Positions 8,442-15,777 of a stretch of 21,926 bases of DNA are shown here, in pieces (position 1 is the stretch's first letter; each line of letters begins with the position of its first letter). Source of the DNA: DASXBA01 sp046729895 (lineage in GTDB: Bacteria; Actinomycetota; Thermoleophilia; Solirubrobacterales; Thermoleophilaceae); contig JBKPHP010000028.1 of assembly GCA_046729895.1 (NCBI GenBank), forward strand, positions 1-21,926, given 5' to 3'. The position numbers and the translations under genes were made by a program. The notes beneath the pieces are model-generated. The model ran no database searches and had not been told where the DNA came from. It was given only the letters and a program-made list of their open reading frames with translations.

Positions 8442-10402
8442 GGTCCGGGCGGCTGGGGCGTGGCCGGCGGCGTTGAGGGGGTGGTGGGAGTCTCCTTGGG
8501 AGTCTTCTTGGGAGCCTTGGGAGCTTTCGGGGGCTTGGCCTCCTTGAAGGCGCCCACGACGATCACCACCGCGGCGCCCCTGTCGGCCTGGGCGCCGCCG
8601 CCCGGGCGCTGAGCCAGGACCTTCCCATCCTCCTCCCGGCTCGTGACGCTCCGTTCGCGTTTGACCGCCGTCAGCTGGGCGCCGCGCAGCTCACGCACGG
8701 CGGCGCCGGCGGAGAGTCCTACCACGTCGGGCACGGTGAGCCTCGGCCGGCTCTTGGAAACGGTGATCGTGACGCGAGTGCCCTTGTCGACGCGGCTGCC
8801 GGCGGCCGGCTGCTGCGCCAGGACCTCGCCCTGGGGGGCGTCGGACTCCTGCTCCTGCACGGCGACCTCCAGGCCGGCGCCCGTGATCTGGCTCTCCGCA
8901 GAGCCGCGCGAGAGGCCGACCACGGCGGGCACGCTCACCTTGCGGGGGCCGGAGCTCACGAACAAGCGCACTCGCGTGCCACGCTCGACCTCGGTGCTCT
9001 CTCGGGGCACGGTCCGGATGGCGAACCCTTCCCTCACCCGGTCGGAATGCTCCTCGTCCACGTTCGCCTTGAGATCCAGCTTGTTGAGCTCTTTTATGGC
9101 GCGCGCCTGCTCAAGGTTCTCAACCGAGGGGACCCGCACGTTTCCGGGGCCGTTCGACACCTCCAGCGTCACGGTCGAGCCCTTGTCGGCCCGCGTCCCC
9201 CCGTTCGGGTCCTGATCGACGACCGTGTCGAAGTCGGCGCTACTGCGCACTCGGGTCTGCCTGACCTTGAGGCCCGCGTGTTCCAGTGCGGCTCGGGCCT
9301 GGATCAGCTGCTTGCCCGTGACTCGGGGCACGTCGACCTTGTCGGCGGCGACCAGACCGCCGAGGGCGAGCAAGGCAAGCAGGGCAGCGAGCGCCAGCGC
9401 CATCAACCCGATCGCGAACATCGGCCAGCGGCGGCGGCGGCGGGCGGGGGGCTCCGTCGCGGGCGGCGCTTCGGGCGCGGTCCCGTCGGCGAGGGGCGCG
9501 GACTCGGGACTCGCGACGGGGACGGGCAGGGGCAGCGCCCCGAAGGCCGCTGTGTCCTGGCCGTCGCCCGCGTCGAGCCGCTCGCGCGCGGCCTCCAAGC
9601 CGGCGGCGAACTCGTCGGCGCTCTGCCAGCGCTGGGCGGGATCCTTGGCCAGCGCCGCCATCACCACGGCCTCGAGCGCCGGGTTCACATCCGGGCGGAA
9701 CCGGGAGACCGGCGGGGGCGGCTCCGCCAGGTGCTTCAGCGCCACGGACACCGCGCTGTCGCCGTCGAACGGCAGCCGCCCCGCCACCATCTCGTAGAGC
9801 ATCACGCCGATCGAGTAGAGGTCCGACGCGGCGGCGACCGCGTGCCCCTGGGCCTGCTCCGGCGACAGGTACTGGGCGGTGCCCATGATCGAGCCGGTCT
9901 CCGTCATCTCGGAGGCGCCGGCCCTGGCGATCCCGAAGTCCGTGACCTTGGCGTTGCCGTTCTCGTCCACGATCACGTTGTGGGGCTTGAAGTCCCGGTG
10001 GATCACGCCGCGCCGGTGCGCGAACCCCGCCGCCCGGAGAATCTGGACCCCGAACTCGATCGCCGTGTTCTGCGGGAGCGGAGCCGCTTCCGTCACGATC
10101 TCCTTGAGCGTGGGGCCGCGCAGGTGCTCCATCGCGATGTAGTAGGTGCCCTCGTGCCGTCCGCGGTCGAAGACCCCCACGACGTTCGGGTGCTGGAGCC
10201 CGGCCGCCGAGCTCGCCTCACGTCTGAAGCGCTCGACGAACTCCTGGTCCTGAGCGAAGCGCCGGTGGAGCACCTTGAGCGCCACCTCGCGCCCGAGATG
10301 GGTGTCCTCGGCGCAGTAGACGTCGGCCATGCCGCCCGAGCCGATCCTGCCGATGATCCGGTAACGGCCGTCGACGAGGGTCTTCTCCGCCAGCTCCGTC
10401 AT
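8438..10402 (-). CDS. pknB: PASTA-domain Ser/Thr protein kinase (PknB/PrkC/StkP type)
   Basis: This 654-residue master kinase of cell-wall growth senses muropeptides or lipid II with its outer PASTA repeats. The kinase domain has GSGGMADVYCA (21-31), K43, HRDFKPHN (135-142, D137), DFG (155-157) and the activation loop METG..GTAQYLSPEQ. A Pro/Ala-rich juxtamembrane part precedes an RRRRR stop-transfer patch and one helix (327-350). Four PASTA repeats follow at about 356-416, 422-484, 488-549 and 555-617. The protein ends in a Lys/Pro/Thr-rich tail of about 35 residues. The ATG at 10402 overlaps the PBP stop as ATGA; the longer open frame upstream lies inside the PBP gene and was not used. Confidence 0.95.
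   Translation of the reverse strand: MTELAEKTLVDGRYRIIGRIGSGGMADVYCAEDTHLGREVALKVLHRRFAQDQEFVERFRREASSAAGLQHPNVVGVFDRGRHEGTYYIAMEHLRGPTLKEIVTEAAPLPQNTAIEFGVQILRAAGFAHRRGVIHRDFKPHNVIVDENGNAKVTDFGIARAGASEMTETGSIMGTAQYLSPEQAQGHAVAAASDLYSIGVMLYEMVAGRLPFDGDSAVSVALKHLAEPPPPVSRFRPDVNPALEAVVMAALAKDPAQRWQSADEFAAGLEAARERLDAGDGQDTAAFGALPLPVPVASPESAPLADGTAPEAPPATEPPARRRRRWPMFAIGLMALALAALLALLALGGLVAADKVDVPRVTGKQLIQARAALEHAGLKVRQTRVRSSADFDTVVDQDPNGGTRADKGSTVTLEVSNGPGNVRVPSVENLEQARAIKELNKLDLKANVDEEHSDRVREGFAIRTVPRESTEVERGTRVRLFVSSGPRKVSVPAVVGLSRGSAESQITGAGLEVAVQEQESDAPQGEVLAQQPAAGSRVDKGTRVTITVSKSRPRLTVPDVVGLSAGAAVRELRGAQLTAVKRERSVTSREEDGKVLAQRPGGGAQADRGAAVVIVVGAFKEAKPPKAPKAPKKTPKETPTTPSTPPATPQPPGP
8495..8523. 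repeat. Short direct repeat CTTGGGAG x3 in the kinase C-terminal tail
   Basis: CTTGGGAG occurs at 8495-8502, 8507-8514 and 8516-8523. On the coding strand it encodes part of the KAPKAPKKTPKE tail of the PASTA kinase. It is a low-complexity coding repeat that could vary in copy number between strains. Confidence 0.7.
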
Positions 10403-11829
10403 TGCTGCCCCAGGAGAGACTCGAGGACCTGCTTCGCCACCGGAGCGGCCACGGTGCCGCCCTGGCCGGAGGTGCGCTCGACGGTCACGGCGATCGCCAT
10501 GCGCGGGTGGTCGATTGGGGCGAAGGCGATGAACCACGCTTGGTTGGCGGCTCCGCCCTCCACCTCGGCCGTGCCGGTCTTGCCCGCCACGCGGATGCCG
10601 GAGAGCGCGGCCGCGGTGCCCGTCCCCTCTTCCACGACGCGGCCCATCATCTGCGTCAGCTGGTCCGCCGCCTTCTTCGAGATCACCGGCGACTGCAGGC
10701 CGGGCTCGATCACCCGCTTGACGCGCCCGTCCTTTCGCACGATCCGGTCCACGAGCCGCGGCCTGAACAGCCTCCCGCCATTGGCCACCGCCGAGGCCAC
10801 CATCGCCATCTGAAGCGGGGTGACCTGCAGGCGCTCCTGTCCGATCGCCACCCGCCCGATGTCAACCGTGTCGCCCTTCGTCAGCAGCCGGCCGCCGGAG
10901 AAGACGCCGCTCGAGTCGATCTGCTGAGGGGGATAGTCGAGCGGCGGCTTGGTGTTGAAGCCGAAGCGCTGCATGTACTTGTACATGGTGCTCTTGCCGA
11001 GCCGCTCGCCCACTTGGCCCCATACCGTGTTCACCGAGTTCGTGAGCGCGTCGGTGAGGCTGATCGGCCCGAAGCTCTCACCGCCCGCGTTGTTGAGCGG
11101 CACACCGCCGATCGTCTTGGGCGAGGTGCCGTCCACGACCGAGTCCGGGGTGAACTTGCCCGTGTCGAGAGCGGCCGCCGCGGTCACGACCTTGAAGGTC
11201 GAGCCGGGCTGATAGCGGGCCTGGGTGGCGCGGTTGAGGAGCGGCGAGCCCGGCGCGCGATTGAGCCCCGAGAAGCGGTTGGGAACCTGGTTGGCGTCGT
11301 AGTCCGGGATCGACACCATCACCCGGACCTTCCCCGTCTGCGGCTCGATGGCCACGACCGAGCCGGCCCGGCCGCCCAGCGCCGAGATCGCTGTCTTCTG
11401 CCCCTTCGGATCGAGGTTCGTGACGACGTCCGCCCCCTCGCGCCTGCGGTTCTCGAGCCCAGACAGCACGGTCTGGAACTCGTCCTCGCGACCAGCCAGG
11501 TCGTCGTCGTAGCTCTGCTCGAGTCCCGCCCGGCCGCGCTCGATGAACGAGTAGCCGACAGCGTGCGAGAAGAGGGGTCCGGTCGGATAGAAGCGCGTGA
11601 AGACCCGGTCGTCCCCCCTGCCTCTGCCGCGGCTGCGCGCCAGGACGGTGCCGTCGCGCGCCAGGATCAGGCCGCGTGGGACCTTCTGGGCCTCGATCAG
11701 CGGCCGGCGGTTTGCGGAGTTGTCCTCCAGCCCCTTCGCATCGAGCACGGTCCAGTACGACGTGAAGGCCACGAGGACCGCGAACATGAGCCCCACGAGG
11801 ACGAACAGCTGACCGATCTGGCGGTTCAG
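10399..11829 (-). CDS. pbpA: Class B penicillin-binding protein (PbpA/FtsI-like transpeptidase)
   Basis: This 476-residue membrane-anchored transpeptidase cross-links peptidoglycan and is the usual partner of the SEDS polymerase encoded just upstream. One N-terminal helix (8-26) is followed by the pedestal region (PRGLILARDGTVLARS). The catalytic motifs are S210-TF-K213 (PGSTFKVV), SVN (265-267) and KTG (417-419). No ATG, GTG or TTG suits the family-like N-terminus NRQIGQLFVLVGLMF. A CTG at 11829 sits exactly there and overlaps the rodA stop as CTGA, like the ATGA and GTGA overlaps further down the operon. Using GTG or ATG inside the helix would destroy the membrane anchor. CTG initiation is therefore inferred; everything else is firm. 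Confidence 0.93.
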   Translation of the reverse strand: MNRQIGQLFVLVGLMFAVLVAFTSYWTVLDAKGLEDNSANRRPLIEAQKVPRGLILARDGTVLARSRGRGRGDDRVFTRFYPTGPLFSHAVGYSFIERGRAGLEQSYDDDLAGREDEFQTVLSGLENRRREGADVVTNLDPKGQKTAISALGGRAGSVVAIEPQTGKVRVMVSIPDYDANQVPNRFSGLNRAPGSPLLNRATQARYQPGSTFKVVTAAAALDTGKFTPDSVVDGTSPKTIGGVPLNNAGGESFGPISLTDALTNSVNTVWGQVGERLGKSTMYKYMQRFGFNTKPPLDYPPQQIDSSGVFSGGRLLTKGDTVDIGRVAIGQERLQVTPLQMAMVASAVANGGRLFRPRLVDRIVRKDGRVKRVIEPGLQSPVISKKAADQLTQMMGRVVEEGTGTAAALSGIRVAGKTGTAEVEGGAANQAWFIAFAPIDHPRMAIAVTVERTSGQGGTVAAPVAKQVLESLLGQQ

Positions 11830-13271
11830 ACCAGGCCTCCCCGTCGGGCCCGCTCCTCGCGGGCGTGGTCGGACACGATCAGGAGCAGGGCGAGCAGCAC
11901 CATGTTGGCGACGATCGAGCTTCCTCCGTAGGAGACGAACGGAAGGGTCACGCCGGTGAGGGGGATCACCCGGGTCACCCCGCCGACGATCACGAAGACC
12001 TGAAGGGCCAGCACCGCGGTGAGGCCGGCCGCGAGCAGCTTCGAGAAGCCGTCGTTGGCGAGCATCGCGGTCTTGAACCCCCGAGCGGCGAACAGCAGGT
12101 AGACGATCACGAGTCCCGCCGCGCCGAAGAGACCCAACTCGTTGGCGATCACGGCGTAGATGAGGTCGGTATGCGGAGCCGGCAGGATGGTCCCCCCGCC
12201 CGGCAGCTCGAGGAGCGCCTGGCCAAAGCCTTGGCCGAAGAGCCCTCCGTCGGCCTGCGCGAAGAGGGCCTGGGCCACCTGGTAGCCCTTGTCGTCGACG
12301 ACACCCGGACTGAAGGGATGCAGCCAGATGTCCACCCGCTCCTCGACGTGGGGGAGATGGTTGGCGACGAAGACCGAACCCGCCAGGAACATCGTCGCTC
12401 CCACGCCGACCAGGGACAGCCTGGCGGTGGAGACGTAGAGCAATGCCAGGAAGGCGCCGAAGAACATCAGCGAGCTGCCCAGGTCGCGGATGAAGATCAG
12501 CATCAGCATCGCGAGGCCCCACACCAGCAGCAGAGGGCCGAAGTGCTTCAGCGACGGCCGCTCGCGCATCACCGCGACCAGGGAGGCGACGAACACCGCG
12601 AGCATCACGGCTGCGAACGGCCGCAGGTCGAGGACGAGGATCAGGAGCAGCGTGCCCGCTGCGGGCAGCCCGTACAGCAGCAGCTGGCGCTGGAAGGGCA
12701 GCGGTCGGAGCCGGGGTCGCACCAGCACGTCGCCGGCCTCGCGCAGGTAGCTGGCGAGGAAGACGATGATCCCGAGCTTTGCGAACTCGGCAGGCTGGAA
12801 CTTGATCGGGCCGAGCTGGATCGCGAGGAAGGCGCCGTGTACCTGTGCGCCGATGCCCGGAAAGCGCGGCAGCATGAGAAGCAGGATGCTCGCGGCGGCG
12901 ATCGTGTAGCGGTAGCGCTCCAGCGCATGGTGGTCGCGCAGGAAGACGATCGTCCCGCAGAAGAATGCAAGCCCGGCCACGAACCACTGCGCCTGCTCCC
13001 GCGCCAGGTCGGGGTCGATCCGGTAGATCTCCACGAGGCCGACTGCGGCCAGCAGCGCAGCCAGCGGGAACAGGTAGGGATCCGCGTCCGGGAGCCGGGC
13101 CCGGATGAAGAGGTGTGCGAGCACGCACAGCCCGAGGAAGACGGCCCCGTAGGTGATCGTCGCGTCGCTGACCCCCTTGGTGGTCTCGGTGGTCAAGACG
13201 GCCGCGAACCCCGCCGAGACCAGCAGCGAGACCGGCAGCAGGCCGAACAGCTCACGGGTGCGCGACGACAT
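11826..13271 (-). CDS. rodA: SEDS-family peptidoglycan glycosyltransferase (RodA/FtsW)
   Basis: This 481-residue polytopic membrane protein polymerises lipid II into glycan strands together with a class B PBP. About ten or more helices are visible. SEDS landmarks are GPIKFQPAEFAKL (154-166), IRDLGSSLMFFGA around D263, which is the probable catalytic aspartate, WLHPF, PHTDLIYAVIANELG (367-381) and LPFVSYGGSS near the C-terminus. ATG 13271 overlaps the pstP stop by one base (TGATG). Its TGA overlaps the PBP start. It is called RodA rather than FtsW because of operon context only. Confidence 0.94.
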   Translation of the reverse strand: MSSRTRELFGLLPVSLLVSAGFAAVLTTETTKGVSDATITYGAVFLGLCVLAHLFIRARLPDADPYLFPLAALLAAVGLVEIYRIDPDLAREQAQWFVAGLAFFCGTIVFLRDHHALERYRYTIAAASILLLMLPRFPGIGAQVHGAFLAIQLGPIKFQPAEFAKLGIIVFLASYLREAGDVLVRPRLRPLPFQRQLLLYGLPAAGTLLLILVLDLRPFAAVMLAVFVASLVAVMRERPSLKHFGPLLLVWGLAMLMLIFIRDLGSSLMFFGAFLALLYVSTARLSLVGVGATMFLAGSVFVANHLPHVEERVDIWLHPFSPGVVDDKGYQVAQALFAQADGGLFGQGFGQALLELPGGGTILPAPHTDLIYAVIANELGLFGAAGLVIVYLLFAARGFKTAMLANDGFSKLLAAGLTAVLALQVFVIVGGVTRVIPLTGVTLPFVSYGGSSIVANMVLLALLLIVSDHAREERARRGGLV

Positions 13272-14503
13272 CAGCGCGACGGGCCGGGATCGAGCCGGCC
13301 CCGCTCGAGCTGGCGCACGAGGTCGGAGGCATCGCCCTGACCGCGGAGCTCGTGGTCGAGTATGCGGTCGCGTCGCCGCGCCGGGATCGTTCGCGCCGGC
13401 ACCCCGCTCTCGTAGCGCTCGGAGTAGAGCTTGATGCCCAGCGGCAGCTCGTAGGGCAGCCCGCGGTAGAGCGTCACGAGCCCGGCGTCGTTGGTGCCTA
13501 CGAAGTAGGACTGACGGCTCACGACGTAGAGGCCTACGATCGCCCCGGCCACGAGCGCGATCCCCACGCGGGCGGCGATCAGCCGGCGAAGCGGGGGCCG
13601 GCGCGGAGGCCGCGGCGCCGGCGCGCGAGGACGAGGGACCGTCCGGGCGCGGGTCCGCTGCGGGGCGGGAGTCTCCACCGTGGAGGGCGCCGTGCCGCCG
13701 GCCTCCTGAATTTGCGTGGCGCTGACTCTGCCCGCGAGCGTTTCGTTAGGAGGCGGCTCTTCGGCCTCGTCCTCATCGGCCCCGTCCCTCGCGGCCAGGC
13801 GGAAGAGCACGACAGTGATGTTGTCCTTGCCGCCACTCTGGTTGGCCGCCCTCACGAGCGCCTCGGCACACTCCTCGAGGGTCCCGCAGCTGCGCATGAT
13901 CGAGGCGACCTCCTCGTCCGAGATCATTCCGGTGAGGCCGTCCGAGCACAGCAGATAGACGTCGCCCTCCCGGCCGCTGACCGTGTAGGTGTCGACGTCC
14001 ACGTCCGGCTCTGGGCCGAGGGCCCGGGTGATGATGGAGCGCTGGGGGTGGTGCTCGGCCGCCTCCGGCGAGATCTGGCCGGTGCGCTCCAGCTCCGCCA
14101 CGAGCGAGTGGTCCTTGGTCAGCTGCTCGAGCGTTCCGTTGCGGAGGCGGTAGGCGCGGCTGTCGCCAACGTGACCGATGCTCACCTCGCCACCCACCAC
14201 CATCGCCGCGGTCAGCGTCGTCCCCATGCCCCGGCGGGACTCGTCCTCGGACGCCAGCTCGTAGATCCGCTTGTTCGCGTGGCGGGCGATCGCCTCGAGG
14301 CGCCGCTCCGGCGGCACGTCGTCGTCCGTACTCTGCCCGAACGCCTCAGTGGCGATCTTCGAAGCCACCTCGCCGGCCTTGGCGCCGCCCATCCCGTCGG
14401 CGACCGCGAAGAAGGGCGGGGAGAGCAGCAGCGAGTCTTCGTTGGAGCTCCGCTGGCGACCGACGTCGCTCTTGCCCACCTGCTCGACGATCCTTAGGGG
14501 CAT
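13271..14503 (-). CDS. pstP: PP2C-family Ser/Thr protein phosphatase (PstP)
   Basis: This 410-residue membrane phosphatase reverses the kinases of this operon. The PPM fold is complete: NEDSLL (21-26), ADGMGGAKAGE (35-45, metal ligand D36), GMGTTLTAA, HVGDSRAYRL (111-120), CSDGLTGMI (186-194, D188) and GGKDNITVV (224-232, D227). A Pro/Arg-rich linker (about 275-308) leads to one membrane helix (309-328). An outer domain of about 80 residues follows, as in mycobacterial PstP. ATG 14503 is 10 nt behind the fhaB stop. A GGGAG lies somewhat far upstream (13 nt) and may be the ribosome binding site. Confidence 0.95.
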   Translation of the reverse strand: MPLRIVEQVGKSDVGRQRSSNEDSLLLSPPFFAVADGMGGAKAGEVASKIATEAFGQSTDDDVPPERRLEAIARHANKRIYELASEDESRRGMGTTLTAAMVVGGEVSIGHVGDSRAYRLRNGTLEQLTKDHSLVAELERTGQISPEAAEHHPQRSIITRALGPEPDVDVDTYTVSGREGDVYLLCSDGLTGMISDEEVASIMRSCGTLEECAEALVRAANQSGGKDNITVVLFRLAARDGADEDEAEEPPPNETLAGRVSATQIQEAGGTAPSTVETPAPQRTRARTVPRPRAPAPRPPRRPPLRRLIAARVGIALVAGAIVGLYVVSRQSYFVGTNDAGLVTLYRGLPYELPLGIKLYSERYESGVPARTIPARRRDRILDHELRGQGDASDLVRQLERGRLDPGPSR

Positions 14504-14513
14504 CGCTGTGGAT

Positions 14514-15005
14514 TCACTCCCGGTAGCGGTACTCGCTGTCCCCGATACGGATGACGTCCTGGACGTTGAGGCGTTCGGCCGAGCGCACCTGTCTCCCGTT
14601 CAGGTATGTCCCGTTCGTCGACCCCATGTCCTCGATATACATGAAGTCTCCGCGGGGGAATATTCGCGCGTGGGCCGAGGAGGCAAAGGGATCGTCCACC
14701 GCAATGTCCGCACCGTCCCCGCGCCCCATGGTCACCCCGTTCGAGATGTCGAAGGCGGTGCCCGGGTCGTATCCCATTGCGGCGACGACCTCGAGCCGCG
14801 GCTGGACCCCGACTCGATGGTCGTCCCTGGAGGGCTCGCCAGGGCCGCCGCCGGGCGACGCCTTCTCGAGCGCGGAGCCGCCCTCGTAGCGCTCGAGGTC
14901 ACGCCAGGCGCTGCGAGCCACCCAGAGCAGGAAGAGATAGAGCACAGCCAGAAAGCCGAACTTCAGCGCGACCGCGAGCGGCTCGTCCAGTGCAAGGCTA
15001 GTCAA
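14514..15005 (-). CDS. fhaB: Membrane-anchored FHA-domain protein FhaB
   Basis: This 163-residue protein has an N-terminal helix (12-31) and a C-terminal FHA domain (about 70-163) that binds phosphothreonine. FHA landmarks are TMGRGDGADIAVDDPFASS, the His of SAHARI, and MGSTNGTYLNG. Mycobacterial FhaB binds phosphorylated division proteins, so it probably recruits kinase substrates to the growth machinery. No ATG or GTG fits. TTG at 15005, overlapping the fhaA stop by 8 nt, is listed; a CTG at 14990 is an alternative. This operon position (between fhaA and pstP) is conserved in actinobacteria. Confidence 0.9.
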   Translation of the reverse strand: MTSLALDEPLAVALKFGFLAVLYLFLLWVARSAWRDLERYEGGSALEKASPGGGPGEPSRDDHRVGVQPRLEVVAAMGYDPGTAFDISNGVTMGRGDGADIAVDDPFASSAHARIFPRGDFMYIEDMGSTNGTYLNGRQVRSAERLNVQDVIRIGDSEYRYRE

Positions 15006-15768
15006 GCTCGAAGATCAGTTCGGTCACGCCGAGCGTGATTCGGTCGCCAGGCTCGAGCTTCGCGCGGTCCACCCTGCGGCCGTTCACCTTCACCCCGTTC
15101 GTCGATCCAAGGTCGGCGATCTCCCAGGTCCCCCCGTTCTGGCGCAGCTCTGCATGCCGGCGCGAGACGTTCGGGTCGGACAGCACGACCTCGCACTCGC
15201 GGCTCCTGCCAACCAGCACGTGGTCGCCGGAGAGAACGCTGCGACGGCCCTCCCCCACGAGCAGGGCGGGGCCAGCGGTCTGCGGCGCCCGCTCAGCCTC
15301 CAGGACGCGCGCCGCGCGGTCGGGCGAGTAGACCATCGTGTGGCCGAAGTCGCCCGCCGAGGGCGCGGCCTCGGGTCCTTCCGCCGCCTCTTCCTCAGGT
15401 GGCGAGAGCAGCTGGGCCTGGATCCCGAACTCACCCAAGCCGAGCCGGTCGTCCGTCATGAACTCGATCTGAGGACGGCTGGTCAGGGCCAGACCCTCCT
15501 GGCGGGCGTGCTCCAGGAGGTAATCCGACAACTCCTTCCTCAGAGCGGTTTCGTAGCTCGAGAATTGCTCACGGTCCTGTGGCGAGAGGAAGACGCGGTA
15601 GTGGTTGGGCACGTAGACGCGGGAGACGGAGACCATCTGGCTCTCCTCCATCTCCTTCGCCAGCTTGTGCGCCAGCTCGACGGGCTGGACGGTGGCCTTG
15701 AAGGCGCGTCCGAACGCGCCCTCGACCAAGCCTCCAAGCTTGGCCTCGAGATTGCGAAGCATGCTCAT
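14998..15768 (-). CDS. fhaA: DUF3662 and FHA domain protein FhaA
   Basis: This 256-residue protein has an N-terminal DUF3662 domain (about 1-115; RNLEAKLGGLVEGAFGRAF, then QPVELAHKLAKEME, VPNHYRVFLSP). A linker and a C-terminal FHA domain (about 168-256) follow, with LVGRSRECEVVLSD, NVSRRHAEL and LGSTNGVKVNG. In mycobacteria FhaA binds the phosphorylated pseudokinase domain of MurJ. The linker has HTMVYSPD, whose threonine is a possible phospho-site. ATG 15768 was chosen. A GTG directly after the kinase stop (15777) and a second ATG (15762) are also in frame. The gap to the upstream kinase is 9 nt. Confidence 0.93.
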   Translation of the reverse strand: MSMLRNLEAKLGGLVEGAFGRAFKATVQPVELAHKLAKEMEESQMVSVSRVYVPNHYRVFLSPQDREQFSSYETALRKELSDYLLEHARQEGLALTSRPQIEFMTDDRLGLGEFGIQAQLLSPPEEEAAEGPEAAPSAGDFGHTMVYSPDRAARVLEAERAPQTAGPALLVGEGRRSVLSGDHVLVGRSRECEVVLSDPNVSRRHAELRQNGGTWEIADLGSTNGVKVNGRRVDRAKLEPGDRITLGVTELIFELD

Positions 15769-15777
15769 GGGGATCAC

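Noticed and set aside
11830..13128. Extension of the PBP frame upstream through the SEDS gene
   Set aside because: It is an out-of-frame reading of the SEDS gene and is Arg/Pro-rich. The real protein starts at the membrane anchor near 11829.
9047..13340. Very long plus-strand open frames opposite the PASTA kinase, PBP and SEDS genes
   Set aside because: GC-rich sequence rarely contains stops in the opposite frames. The residues are low-complexity and no domain is visible, while the minus strand carries clear catalytic motifs.
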